From positions 12,681,532-12,745,531 of the forward strand of contig CM055617.1 of the NCBI GenBank assembly GCA_029379385.1: a DNA stretch of 64,000 nucleotides, in the 5' to 3' direction. Every line of letters starts with the position of its first letter. Within the stretch, counting starts at the first letter, position 1. Below the pieces are notes generated by a model. It had not been told where the DNA came from and did not search any database. It saw nothing but the letters and a program-made list of their open reading frames with translations. The position numbers and the translations under genes are program-made. Positions 11,091 to 23,559 of the stretch are shown one piece after another. The stretch is from Quillaja saponaria (taxonomy: Eukaryota > Streptophyta > Magnoliopsida > Fabales > Quillajaceae).

Positions 11091-13783
11091 CTTGTAATTA
11101 TTTTCTATCTACTTTAATTTCAGGTCACGAAGGAAGTAAACTGAAATTGGATTGGCCAACAAGGCAAAAGATATGTCTTGGCATAGCAAAAGGTCTAGCT
11201 TTCCTGCATGAGGAATCAACAATAAAAATTGTGCATAGAGACATCAAAGCTACCAATGTCCTACTTGACACTGACCTTAATCCTAAGATTTCTGACTTTG
11301 GTTTGGCTAAGCTTGACGAAGAGGAAAATACACATATAAGCACCAGAGTTGCTGGAACGATGTGAGCACATTATTTTATTTTTCCTTCATTATCGGAAAT
11401 CAGCTAGTTTGCCTGTGCTTTTCCTACATTTCTCTTTATATGCTTGACCTTGAGGACTTTCTGACATGACATGTTAATGTTTCCTTTTCTCTTAGTTTCT
11501 TTTAAGTTTCAAAATTCTAGCTCGGGGGGGCGGTGGGGACAAAAGATAAGTTATGACCTTGATTTAGTGTGTTTATGCTTGTAGTAATCTGTAACAGGGC
11601 CGGAATTCATTGTTGATACAACTGTAGATAATACTGTGACAAACTCCTGGCTTTATTATCAAATAGGAACTTTAAATATTAGCTGCAAGAAATGGTGAAG
11701 GGCAGTCATTACTTATACATATGAAGACCTGCATTGATATATTTGTTTTCATAGTCATATGTATGTGATCCCAAATTACTATAGTGAATCAATCCGTATG
11801 GTATATCTGGTCGCTGCCCCTGGCAGGGAAATGGTGCATGATCATGCCAATAATTGGATAAACCATGTCAAATAAGTAAGAAATCCGGTATATGTTCCTG
11901 TCTTGACTCATGACACAAGGAAGCACTGGTCATTTGTGCTAAATTTCAAAAGGTCTTGATAATATTGGGGGTACTTTGTAACATCTTACAGGGACAACTC
12001 CAGTTCATAGAGCATGGGAGTTGGCCTCATACAATCACACATCCCTAGGTTATAACTATGTCTTCCTCTCATATCCCTGGCTACACCATTGAGCCCACAG
12101 AACTTATCTGCATTTATCCAGTTCCTGCAAAGCTTATGGTGATATCAATTTGATGAGTCTAAATTTCAGTTTTTCAGTTTCTCTTTTATGATTAGAAACA
12201 TCAATTTTATTATTTCTATTTTGTGCATTCTTTCTCTTTATTTCTACATTGTTTCTAAAAGCATAATCATTCAGTTGTAGATGCTGCATTATTTGCATAT
12301 TCTCAGGTCTAATGGGCTAATGGCTATGAAATTGGTTTTTTTTTTTTTTTTTTTTTTTTTTGCAGTGGGTACATGGCCCCAGAATATGCTTTATGGGGTT
12401 ATTTGACCTATAAAGCTGACGTCTACAGTTTTGGGGTTGTTGCACTTGAAATTGTTGCTGGGAAGAACAACATGAAATATCGTCCAGATGAAAATTTTGT
12501 ATGCCTGTTAGATTGGGTAAGATGGATATTTCCCCCTACAAAGACATTATACATGGAAATTCAATTAAAACCACAGCTTTTAGAACTTCTAATTTATTTG
12601 GATATCCTGCTCCAAGTCATATGGCCCAAGAAATGAAATTCCACTTAACAAGGATTTTGTATGCCTTGTGAAATGAGTAAATTGGCTATCTATCATTTTC
12701 TTCTGATTCTGAAGCAAGCTAAGTAAAAATAAATCATCAGTTTGTAAGACTTCTCCTCTGGGCATCCTGCTTCATAATACACCAAATCAGAAGGGTATCA
12801 AACTCTTATTATGTTCATTTAGTTTAATTCAGTCATGTGTGGAACAAATTTAGTAGTTGAAGTGTTGAACAACATCTTTCTCTAGTGTTTTTACTTTCAT
12901 TTGGTATCTAGCATTTGATTTCTTAACTGAAATTGAATGCATACTAACTTATAAGAGTAATGTTTTCTTTGAACTTTTTGAAGCAGTAAGACTTGATATG
13001 AATTTTTTTTTTCCTTTTCCTCCTTTTGTCTGGAAAGAGTTCTGGTATGTGTAAGTGCCATGAAAAAACATCACAAGACTTCCAAGAGTGGATTAGATTC
13101 CTACTTCTATCCACAAGTGAGGCAGAAATTTCTTATAAACTTAATAGCTGCGCTTATGAAAGGAGAATTTAACCTGCCTCAAGGCTTACTCCAAGCTGGA
13201 GTCCATCTTAAGTACCCTATAACATTTATTATTTCAATGAAATAGTAGTTCTTTATATCTATGATTTCTTTTCCCTAGATGGAAATGGATGCAGTCGAGT
13301 AAACCAATCGGAAAAGGAAAAATATGATACATGAAACTGTGCTGTGTTATTTGTGTTCATTTTCTCTTGTTACTGATTCCTACTCTCTGCTTTTGTCAGG
13401 CCCTTGTTCTACAACAGAAAGGGAACTTGATGGAGCTGGTCGATCCGAAGTTGGAATCCAATTTCAACAGGGAAGAGGCAGTTAGAATGATTAAAATAGC
13501 TTTGTTATGCACCAACCCATCACCAGCACTCAGGCCTACCATGTCTAGTGTAGTGAGCATGCTTGAAGGCCAAACTGTTGTTCACGAGTTAATCATGGAC
13601 CCAAGTATCTATAATGATGAATTGAGGCTGAAAGCTTTGCGAGACCAGTTTGATTACATCCAACAAATGAAAGAGAGCACAAGTGAAACTCAGAGCCTCA
13701 TTAATTCATCAAATGCCACATGGATTGGCTCTTCCTCAACATCTGCACAGGATCTCTATCCTATCAGTTCTGTTGCTCGGTAA
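7220..13783 (+). CDS. LRR-malectin receptor-like kinase copy 1, 5'-truncated but otherwise open (LRR-RLK subfamily VIII-2 type)
   Basis: Thirteen exons with GT/AG borders: 7220-7288, 7714-7779, 8376-8441, 8548-8583, 8688-8728, 8949-9328, 9404-9602, 9818-9958, 10472-10590, 10756-10966, 11124-11361, 12366-12516, 13400-13783. They total 2101 nt and splice to one open frame of about 699 residues ending in TAA at 13781. Order: last LRRs (residues 1-92), malectin-like domain (93-285), one membrane helix (about 296-318), kinase (about 333-640) and a Ser-rich tail. The kinase has GEGGFG, AVK lysine, [11 protein letters not shown] and APE, so it looks catalytically competent. Full-length relatives are about 1000 residues with a signal peptide and more LRRs. 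Those exons are missing because homology to copy 2 stops at 6402 beside a copia LTR. No start codon or promoter is evident, so it may be a pseudogene or a truncated receptor. Confidence 0.85.
8949..9602 (+). other. Malectin-like domain, copy 1 (two exons)
   Basis: The exons 8949-9328 and 9404-9602 encode a malectin-type extracellular carbohydrate-binding fold. Motifs are [35 protein letters not shown] and RIFDVYIQ, then a second exon ending [11 protein letters not shown]. The acceptor at 8948 (ttcag) is chosen because the upstream alternative at 8904 would meet a stop in frame. Confidence 0.85.
9818..9958 (+). other. Transmembrane exon, copy 1
   Basis: A 141-nt exon encodes a short acidic/proline linker ([10 protein letters not shown]), a hydrophobic run rich in V and I (about 23 residues), then [10 protein letters not shown], a basic stop-transfer signal. 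This makes the product a single-pass membrane protein with an intracellular kinase. Confidence 0.85.
11046..11090. repeat. (AC)n-(AT)n microsatellite in a kinase intron
   Basis: About 18 AC dinucleotides are followed by about 4 AT dinucleotides in the copy-1 intron. Copy 2 lacks this tract at the matching place (about 42480-42520), so it arose or was lost after duplication. Confidence 0.9.
12336..12361. repeat. Poly-T tract before a splice acceptor
   Basis: About 26 T residues directly precede tgcag at the 12366 exon start. It would act as an unusually long polypyrimidine tract. Copy 2 has only a short T run here. Confidence 0.8.
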
Positions 13784-14305
13784 TATAAGAATTATGTCTA
13801 AACTTCAAATGGTTATCATAGTATTTTTAGGATAGAAATTTGCTCTTCCTCATAAAGGAAGTATATCGTCTTATTTTTTTTCATTGGATGAATTGGTAGG
13901 TAATGGTGTTAACTAATTAGTTCATACAGTTGGGAAAGCAAGCAAGCGATGGTAACCATATTGCAGAATAGATGTGCTCCATTCTCTATCAATGCCTTGT
14001 CTTTGTAGTTTCTGAAATGCAATTAAAACAAAAGAAAGATGCTGGTTGTGATAAGGAACAACAAAACCTACTTGATTTTTGTTGTTCATTGATTGAAATA
14101 CTTATTTTCTAACTTGGATCTTTTAGTTCTCAACCCCTTCTTGCTTCAAACCTGGATTCAACAAAATCCAGATTCGGTCAGCAATTATCCTATTAAATTG
14201 TTAAGTCAGTAAAACACACCCTAGTTTGGTTTGTTAACTTGCAAGAAGCAAATTTGTACAACTTCATTTTGATGTTTCCTATTTCAGAATTCAAACATCA
14301 TGTAA
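13784..14305 (+). other. 3' flank of receptor kinase copy 1
   Basis: This non-coding sequence stays alignable with 44983-45560 downstream of copy 2, so it belongs to the duplicated unit. The match ends abruptly at 14305/14306, where a gypsy-type LTR fragment begins. No further gene is seen. Confidence 0.7.
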
Positions 14306-15098
14306 GGAATGCTCCACATTAGGATCCGGAGCTGAAATTCATATTTCCAAATAATGCTTAGTTCATAAATGCTATTGTTATAATCTTTTAATTACTAAGC
14401 TTATATATCAATTTATATAAGTTTCTTTATGAAAGTTTTTTATTAAGTCATTGCATGTCAAGTAGTATGAATTGTACTTTATGTGGTAAACTTGGTAATG
14501 AAGAGATATTTTATATGTCTTGACAATGTATAAGGTAGAAAGTAACTATTAGAAAAGATAGAAAACACTAGTGAGTTAGAAATGTCGAAACTGTCCAAAC
14601 TTGAGATTTGGACCAGTGTTTACTCTTATAGTCATATCTTCCTCTAGGAAATTCCAAATCCAGTTCTGTAAAATTTATTAAATACTAGACACATGTAGAT
14701 TTATAATGACATATCATTTGTAATTTTTAGATTTATATATCAATACAAGTTTATTCTTTGAAGTTATATCAAATTTTACAAAACGCAGGATTTTAGCAGC
14801 TCTAACCTTATCTTAGTTAATTGAACATAACTTTCTCTAGGAAAAGGAAATCCAATTCCGTTTGTTGAATTTATTAATAGACAATTATATCTTTCTAGAT
14901 AGGTATCATATCTATTATTTGGATGTGTATATTAGTATACTTTATTATTTAAAGTTTTCTCTTTTTAGGCATTTTTCACAACCCCTAGACAAAAGTTTAT
15001 TTTCACTTACATACTTAACCAAATTTAATAAAACAAAGTCTAAACATTATCTTTAGGACATTAACTACCTTTGTTATTTAGAAAATTCTCTTAAAATT
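14306..15098 (-). mobile_element. Long LTR (Ty3/gypsy family), minus orientation, left piece of an interrupted copy
   Basis: The segment is the reverse complement of 17220-17790 plus flanking LTR sequence in the plus-strand copy, and is a direct match to 32850-33610. The 3' end of the LTR (expected TGTCACACC on the left) is missing, so it was truncated at 14306. It continues at 18923-20835, interrupted by the LTR at 15099-18922. Confidence 0.72.
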
Positions 15099-15450
15099 TG
15101 TTATAACCTGATAGTTTAGCATACGTGTTAAGATGTTTGTACATAACTAGTGGTGATCAAGTGAATAAAATAAATAAACACACACACACACATATATATA
15201 TATATAATTAGGAAATTAATTTTCAATATTCATTGGATAATTTAAAAACGTGTAAAATTTATGTAAATAAATAAAAAAATAAATAAATAAAAACAACTAA
15301 ATATATGCATAGTTTTAGGATAAATTTTTCACCACAAATGCAATTTAAAGGTGGACCATGCATATATAGATATTTTTTTGTTGGCAATTATTTTTCCCTC
15401 CACTTTAGCCACCGACTTTGACTATTTCTCCTTCAAATTCTGCCTTTTTT

Positions 15451-15486
<36 letters not shown>

Positions 15487-18400
15487 CACGCCATTTCTAC
15501 CATAACTCGTAACTAAAGGTGTGGTGGCAAATTTGGGATTGGCTGAGACAAGGTATGAACTTCCCTTCTTGTCCTAGTTAGTTCTTCTTCTTGCCATCCT
15601 TTAGGTGTAAAAATTTCTGGTTTGCATGTGTGCGCTCTGTTTTGAGCCTAGAGAATGAATTAATAGTGCAAATTATAGAGGATGATAGATAGAGAAATTA
15701 AATGGTAAACTAGGTAGAACTTTTTTAGTTAAATAATAATAAATATGCTAGTTATATTATACCTTGATCTAGCACCGGTTAAGATGGTTGAATTTTCTAT
15801 TGATCAATGAATATTATTACATGTAGGGCATGAACTAAATAAAATTAAAGAACTGAGAAGATGTTGAGAAACTCTTTGTTGTAGTGATGAGAGTGATTGA
15901 ATTATATATCAAGCCCTAGAATAAATATACAGCTTCTCTATGGTATTTATGTGTGTGAAGGGGGTCTATATATATATGTGTATCAAAAGAATAAGATAGA
16001 AGTGAGAAGGCTGTAAATAAATACAGACAAAAAGAAAAGAACTTGAAGGGAAAGGGAAAGAGATAGGGTTTTGGTTCAGAGTGTTGATTTTATATGTCTT
16101 AGTGTGAGCATTAAAAAAAAAAAAGTTGTGCTGTTAGAAGGACAAGAGAAGGAGTAACGTTGGCAGCTCAAATCACATTTGCTTAGCCAGTTGAGTAAGT
16201 GGAGCATATCAATTTCAGTTTTAAATTGCTGTCCTCTGTTTTGGGGCAGCAATTCCATCATGTTTTCTTTTCTTTTAGTTGGCTATAAGGATTAATTTGT
16301 AGGAGTTTGGTTAGGTGAAACAAGGCATGGTAGGGGATTATGTATAAAACTCCTCCATGCCGTGAGTGTTGGATGAATAGGCAAGATGAAAATCTTTTTA
16401 ATTAAGTTTATGCTTAGGGTGTTATTAAAATTTTTTGTATGAGAGTTGTTTATGTTAAACCAAGGTTTAAGATGATAGATATATATTATAGTTGTAATTA
16501 ATTATTGGAAATAGGAGGCTTGGAATTAATTAAGATCATAATGGAAAGGTATAATCTAAGTCTTTACTTAACTTTGTATAATTGATTCAAACGAAGCATG
16601 AGTAATATGCAAGTTATTGGTATCTTGTCAATTGTGTCAGCAGTTATTGATAATGTTGAATTGATGTGATAGGTTGATATTAGAATGATTTAATTCAAGC
16701 TTTGATGCAAGTTAGATAGTTAGTTAATTTAAAGTTAAGTTGAAACATAGTGACATTAGAAAATTTAATCTAAGCTTTTGATGAAAAATATGATAACTAG
16801 TTACTTTGAATAAAAGTTTATAAACAAGAGTAGATAATAGTTGGTTAATGTTGTGGGTTAAGAAGTTAATGAAAGTGAGTATTGGGTATAAACAAAAGAG
16901 TGTTAGTTGTGGGTAAAGTGTTAGAAAATGAGAGTTGAATGGTTTTTGAAGGGATATAGGACAGATTTCGTGGGTAACAGAAATTTGGTATTTCGAGTGT
17001 CTTTGGGAAAGAATTAAATTAAGAGTTCAAAATATAAAATGTAGCTTATAGTCTTGAAATGTTTTATACAAAATTTCGTAGCTTGGTTTCAAGTATATTA
17101 TTAGTTAGAGCTTGTTAGACTCCGGATAGGTCATGCAGGATTTTTAGTGCCCTGTTTTTGGTTCATGTAAGAAAATTGAATGGGTTCAATACTGATTTTA
17201 GGAAAATTTTCAAAATAATAAAGATATATATACTTGTCTACTAATAAACTCAATAAACAGAATTGGATTTCGTTTTTCCTAGAGAAAATTATGTTCAATT
17301 AACTAAGGTAAGGTCAGAGTTGTCAAAATCCTGCGTGTTGCAGAATTTGATGCAACTTGCAAACAATAAAATGTATTGATATAAAAATCTAAAAATTATA
17401 AATGATATACCATTATAAATTTACATGTGTCTAGTATTTTATAAATTTTACGAAACTGGATCGGAATTTCCTAGAGAAAGATATGACCGTTAAAGTGGAC
17501 ATTGGTCCAAATCCCAAGTTTGGATAGTCTCAACATCTCTAACTCACTAAGTGCTTTTTATCTTTTCTAATGGTTTCTTCTACCCTATGCATTGTCAAGA
17601 CATTTTGAAATGTCTATTCCATAGTAACCTTATCACATAAAGTATAATTCATATTAATTGACATGTAATAGCTTAATGGAAAACTTTCATAAAGAAACCT
17701 ATACAAGTTGAGATATAAGCTTAGTGATTAAAGGATTCTAACAATAATGTTTATGAACTAAGTATTATTTGGAAATATGAATTTCAGTTATGGATTCTAA
17801 TGTAGATATGATGAGACGCGTGGACACAAGTGAGTGACGAGTGGAATCGATTATGGGTGAGTGGTTAATTGCTGCCTTTAGGGGCTAGATTAGTATGTAT
17901 AATTATATGTTTATTTGAATATACGTGATATATGGAAAATAAGCAAGTAAAGTATTTTAGTAATTTATTTAAATTATGTTTGTTTGATATTGATTGTTTT
18001 GTTTGACATTAGTTGTGGTTGATAAAAGCCAACAAAATAAGATTTTTTATGAAAAGTGATTTTTATCTCCAAAATTAAAAATTCAAGTGCACCTAGGATG
18101 TTCTGATATAAAATCATAAGAAAATTCTGATTCTTATAAATTTTTTTTTTACTTTTAAAATTGAGTGCTCAGCCCTGGTGGGATGGATTGTGTACGGAGA
18201 TCAATTTGTTGTGCAGGCAAGTGAATGCCCGGTAAGGGGTGATAATATTGTGTGGGGCTGGGTCACTCATTGGCCCTTTGGTTGCTTTGTTTGATATTAT
18301 TGCTCTGATTAATTTGTGATCCTGTGTTTTATGTAAATTGTGAATTTATGACGGTTATAATGTATACATATAATGTGAATCAAGGTATGAACAATGTTAC

Positions 18401-18922
18401 ATGAGTTAATATGTATGTTGTACGTTTGTGTTGGGTGATGCTAGTACTCTTTGAGTATGATTTTTCACTCACGGAATCCATAGGACTCATCTTTATCGTG
18501 GATAATATTTTTTTCAGGAATCCAATACATGGTGTCGCCGAGTTTGTTGACCTGCCGACAGAGTACGGTAAGGTATTTTCCAAGATCTCAGACTTGAAGT
18601 TAAGGATGAAAGTTGCAGTCACACTAGAATGGATGGAATGCTTAATTTTGTATAATGTACTAGTCTAGATATTTTTTCTCATGTTGTTGTGTGAAATTAG
18701 GAACATATATGTTGTATTTTGAGGCATAGTATATAAATTTTTAGTAAGTTGCTATTTGTTTCAAAAAAACAAATTTTTACATTGGACTTTTATTCTATAA
18801 AAGTTACTTTTATTTTTTAGTTGGGTTAAGAGTCATGGTTGTTACTTTGTTTTGAATTCAAGGTTACAAAAGTTTGGTTATCCAATCTTCCGGCCAGTCA
18901 TGCCTCCATGAGGGGTGTGACA
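15099..18922 (+). mobile_element. Solo long LTR (Ty3/gypsy family), plus orientation, inserted into another LTR
   Basis: Starts TGTTATAACC and ends GGGTGTGACA. No internal element sequence is attached on either side. The flanks are aaatt (15094-15098) and aaatc (18923-18927), a 5-bp target duplication with one difference. The two flanks join into one minus-strand LTR. Length about 3.8 kb, unusually long for a solo LTR. It contains microsatellites and a 15448-15486 poly-T tract but no open coding region. Confidence 0.75.
15448..15486. repeat. Poly-T tract within the solo LTR
   Basis: A nearly uninterrupted T run of about 38 bases with two C interruptions at its start. It is a likely length-variable site. 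Confidence 0.85.
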
Positions 18923-19782
18923 AAATCAGCCTTGAGCTTACTTAATTCTTCATATGAGCAAAAATAGGGCACTGCCCAATTTCTAATTGCCAACTTGTAA
19001 TTCTGATGCTTAGAGAAATTCTCATACTTCTGAATTAAATTATGAAACTTTGCAGTCTAGTTTTTCAAGATGTTAGGAATATTTCATATTTAGCACTCCA
19101 TTCCTAATTCAACATTTAAGACCTCCTAACATCAATTTTTCCAAAACAGGTATAATTAGGACCAGAAAATCACAACCATGACTTCTAATACCTCCAAAAT
19201 ACACACAACATAGAATTAAGATCTGCATCACTCTAGATTTACTATTTAGTATGTTAGAAATAACTTTTATTTAGAGGTCCTAGGCTAAATCAAACCACAA
19301 CCTATGACAAAGTCTCCCTGACTGATTGAAGCTTACTAAAAATCTTGACATGGACCTAGCCTCAGTCCAATATCTTTAACTATCAATATACTTAGAACTA
19401 GGTTTCAAAATTTTACAGAAATCATCTTAAGACCATAAGCTACATTTTTTCTTTAGAACTCTTAATTTAATTCAATCCTGAAACCCTCAAAATACAAGAT
19501 TTCTCAATCCCATGAAATCTGTCTCTACATCCCTTCGAAACCTCTTGACTTTCATTTTCCAACACTTAACCCACAACTAACCCTACATTTGTTCAAAATA
19601 ATTACTCATTTCCATTAATTCCTTAACCCACAACATTAACCAACCATTATCTATTATTGTTTATGAACTTTTATTCAAATTCCAATAACACTAACCACCA
19701 AGAATTAATTCTACCAAGTTTTTACTTAAAAAGTCATAATTAGTTTTCTTGTAGGCATTTTATCAAACATCTTGAATGCATA

Positions 19783-19836
<54 letters not shown>

Positions 19837-20835
19837 GTATATATATCCCCCACTAAAATCAACACAATCCCATTCATTCCTATACGACCAATACTCTCTA
19901 ACACCCTTAACACATAATCCATTCCTTCTTTAATCATAACATTTTTCATTCACCACTTAGTAATTTTTTTCATGTTCTAACTTTTAACAATACCATAAAT
20001 ATATCAATTAACTTAAAGAAGTTACAAGTAATTTGCCTAAACAAAAGAAAAGAATTAACCATACCTACACTAATTGAGGCTCACGGCAAGCAAAAGAATT
20101 GCTGCTCCCCATGCCTAGGTGATACAGTAAAACAGCCAAAGCAAAGGTACAGTAAAACAGCCAAAGCAAAACAAAGACAAAGAAAGAGGAGGAATGAGGG
20201 CTGCAAAAATAGTGTATATCTTGGCTACAAGCAAGGTACCCAACGACAGAAACAAAGAAGGCAAAAGCAGAGTAAAACACTTCTAAATCATCCTTTATTG
20301 CTTCTCTGCTAGAATAAAGGACATGAGAAGGCAAAGAAATTTTCCACCAAAACCAAGCTAAAGAGCCAGTCAAAACAGGGAGTAAAAGAGATAGAAGGAT
20401 CGAGAAGCATCTCTAGGAAGGAAAAAGAGATGCAATTGATGGAGTAAAGAAGAAAGTAAATAAAAAAAAAGTAAGCTGGTACAATTAAAATGATGAAGTC
20501 TAAAGTTAATATTTTAATTGTATGGTTCAAAATTAATGTTGTTATATATATATATATATATTCGAGTTTATGAATATGTGGTGCACAATAATCTTACTAC
20601 ATATGTATATATATTGTACACTTATTACACATACTAAAAATACAACTTTAATTGCAATTTCCAAAACAACCACAAATATGGTAGAAATAAATTCTTTTTT
20701 TTTTCTTTTTACACAAATATATATATATACATGTTTATTTATTTTAATTCTACTTATACAAAATTTTATCCAACTAATGGTAACAAGTTTCATACAAACA
20801 TCCTCAATTGTATGGTAAAATATCGAGTTCTAACA
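18923..20835 (-). mobile_element. Long LTR (Ty3/gypsy family), minus orientation, right piece of the interrupted copy
   Basis: It resumes the LTR broken at 15098 and is alignable with 54640-55600 and 57720-58990. Its right end reads, on the minus strand, TGTTAGAACTCGATATT, close to the start of the LTR at 28643 (TGTTATAACTCGATAAT). Short open stretches here are not conserved between copies and are not genes. Confidence 0.68.
19784..19846. repeat. (AT)n microsatellite
   Basis: About 60 bases of nearly pure AT/TATG repeat inside the minus-strand LTR. Confidence 0.85.
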
Positions 20836-21142
20836 ATTTAGCTTCAAAAGCTCATTACATTCTATCCATTTTTTTACATAGAAGTAACTCAAACCCACCT
20901 AGGGAGTAGGATTCCTTATTTATACTTCTATGGAATCAATCTAGTTTAGTTAAATGACAAAAATATCATTTCTATCACATAAAATAAATAATTAAATAAA
21001 AGTCTTAAATTAATAAAATAATAATAATATAAATAAATAATAAATCTATTTAGTTTAAGTAATGACAAAAATACCCTTCATATTGCATTAAATAATATAA
21101 AATCATATAAAGTAAAAGAATAAAAAATTTGTATACAAAAAT
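20836..21142. other. AT-rich non-coding spacer, possible left half of a small DNA element
   Basis: There is no coding signal. The motif atgacaaaaatac/tc occurs at about 20955 and 21061 and again near 23140. Together with 23365-23559 it may be one AT-rich non-autonomous element split by the LTR at 21143-23112. Confidence 0.35.
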
Positions 21143-23112
21143 TGTTATAATTTGGTATCATAATGTTAAATTTTAGGGATATTGTTGTAACTCTTAGTTA
21201 TAAATTAAAAAATAAAAATAAACAAATACATAAACAAACGCTATAAACATATATATATATATACACATCCACTTTATTTTATTTTTTTATTGGATTCACC
21301 TTTTTATTATACTTTTCCTTTTTCTTTTCCCTACTTTTTCTATTTTTTCTCTTTCTTTCCTTCCCACGGTTGTTTCTCCCCTGTTCTGCCCTTCACGGCT
21401 ATTTCTCCCCTGTGTGTGTAACTTTCATCTTGGTAGCTCCATTAACCTTTGCCTCTATTAATTTCTTGCTTTTCTTTGAGTTAATTGCTATTATTTTTGT
21501 TTTGTTTAAGGGTTAGTGGTAGGGTTTGAGCGGATTGTGAATGGAAGTGTAGGATTAAAGGGTGAGATTGATGAAAATGGTGGATTTAGTGTTGGGTTGT
21601 TGTTGAACTTCCATGAATCAAGCTTTTGATTGCTCCTAAATAGTTAATCCAACTTTAAATTTAATGTTTGAGTTATGGATAGTGTTGGGTTTAAAGAGTT
21701 AGTACTAGTTTCCCTTGGTTTATATACAATAAGGTAGATATATATAAATTGGAAGAAAAACGTGCCCTTAAGGTATTTGACAAAATGCCTAAAAGAGGTG
21801 AAATGTAATCTAATGAATGGAATTTAATATATTCAAGTCTTTGTGATTAAGGGCTTATAACATATGAAATTTACAAACTAAATAATGCTTAGAAAAATGT
21901 AATTTTACCTCTGGAACATAACATCAACTTGATGACGCTTTTGGATCCTAGAGGAAGTCACAATCAAAACCCATAGAATTGTGTGTCAAAGATACTACTC
22001 CTTAGTTACTAGTTTTGTTTTGAAATATTGGTATTCATGTATATAATTATTGGATGAAGTTGTTGAATGCTTGAGTTGTATATATGATAAGAATTCTACA
22101 TCTTTGTAACTTTGGTATTTATGATGTTATGTGATGGGATGGATTTTTTGTATATGATTGGTAAGGCCAAGGATTTCATTTTTAATATGACTTAGAATCT
22201 AGATGTACCTAGAATATATTTGATTTGGTTATTCAATATTCGAATAAAAATATTCTAGTAACTCAGTCCCGAGGAGGCTATTGTGTGGAGTTATTTGCTA
22301 TGGTGTGCAAGAGCAAAAACGGCCCTAGGAGGATATATATATATGGTGTGTAAGAGCTGAGTTACTATGATTATTGGTCCTTGAATGTTTTGTTTGATTT
22401 GTTTGTTCTATAACTACTTGTTACTTATGTGTTATGTTAGTTTTATATTAAAGTTATTTATATGTGAAATGAAATTGAAGTATGAATGATATTGATATGA
22501 AGCTATAAAGAAATATTTTATTTATAATTATATGTTGGTTGATGCTGGTACCCCTTGTGAATGTTTTTCACTCATTGAGTTTTTATGACTTACTCTTCTT
22601 TCGTTTATATATTTTTTATTTAACTATTTTTTTCTCAAACCCTTCCAACAGGATCTTGACTTGTTGATAGCTACTGTGGCAAGGTATTCGTGTAAGATTG
22701 CATACTTTAAGTCTAGGGATGAAGCATTGTAGTCACTTTAGGGCTTCTTGATATGAAATTTTGAGTTGCGGGATATTGTGTTTTATTGATTTATTTTTTT
22801 TATGTGGATGGAGTGGAGCTCCTTGTTGTTATGTTGTAAATCATGATGTTACTTTATTTGTATAATTTTTGGATGTTCCACTTTATGGGAGACCTCTGTC
22901 GAATTTTTTTAAAAAAACTATCCTTTTAAGTAAATATATATATATACACACATACACATATATTTATTTATATACTTTCGCTTTTACAAGGCTTTCCTTG
23001 AACTTTTACTTTTAGTTAGTGGTTGTATGTGTTCATTTTGATTTGAATTCAGGATTACAGAGGTTTGAGTATTCATTTCTTCGGCCAGTATACCTCTATG
23101 TGGGGTGTGATA
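21143..23112 (+). mobile_element. Solo LTR (Ty3/gypsy family, shorter form), plus orientation
   Basis: Starts TGTTATAATTTGG and ends GGGTGTGATA (normally GACA). The 5-bp flanks are aaaat and gaaat, a near-perfect target duplication. At about 1970 bp it lacks the central region present in the 3-4 kb copies. There is no internal retroelement sequence next to it. Confidence 0.68.
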
Positions 23113-23559
23113 GAAATAATAATAAATCAATTCATTTTAATCAAATGACACAAAAACCCTTTGTATTAAAGTAAATATTATAATTATAAATAATTAATCA
23201 ATGTAAAATAAATAAATTAGTAATGTAATTGTAAACTAAAATATTAATAAAATAATAAAAATAAATAAGAAGAAGAAATAATAATATAAATATAAGTAAT
23301 AATAATAATAATTAAATAAGTAAATAATATAAAACTTTAAAATAAACTAATTAAAAAAAATTTAAGAAATTTATAAATTTCATAATCTATGTTACATTTT
23401 TATTACTTTACCTATTTAGGGATATTTTTGTCATTTTAGTATAATTTTAATATCATTTCATATATGAAAAACGTATAGCAAATAAATAAATAGAATGAAA
23501 TGACTATTCCTACTGACACTGCTAAACATTAGAATAGAGTGAATATTCTATTCTATAGT
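23113..23559. other. AT-rich spacer between two tail-to-tail LTRs
   Basis: Non-coding, dominated by ataata/aaataa runs. The part from 23365 is clearly similar to 30961-31140, which lies between another pair of tail-to-tail LTRs. This suggests a dispersed small element that served as target. Confidence 0.5.

Larger units (their letters stand above)
10472..13783 (+). other. Intracellular Ser/Thr kinase domain, copy 1 (exons 10472-13783)
   Basis: Five exons encode the kinase. The juxtamembrane motif [12 protein letters not shown], the glycine loop [10 protein letters not shown] (about residue 363), the ATP-anchoring lysine in [15 protein letters not shown] (about 480), DFGLAKL and [21 protein letters not shown] are all present. 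This is an RD-type kinase. The intron between 12516 and 13400 carries an extra block of about 230 bp relative to copy 2. Confidence 0.88.
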
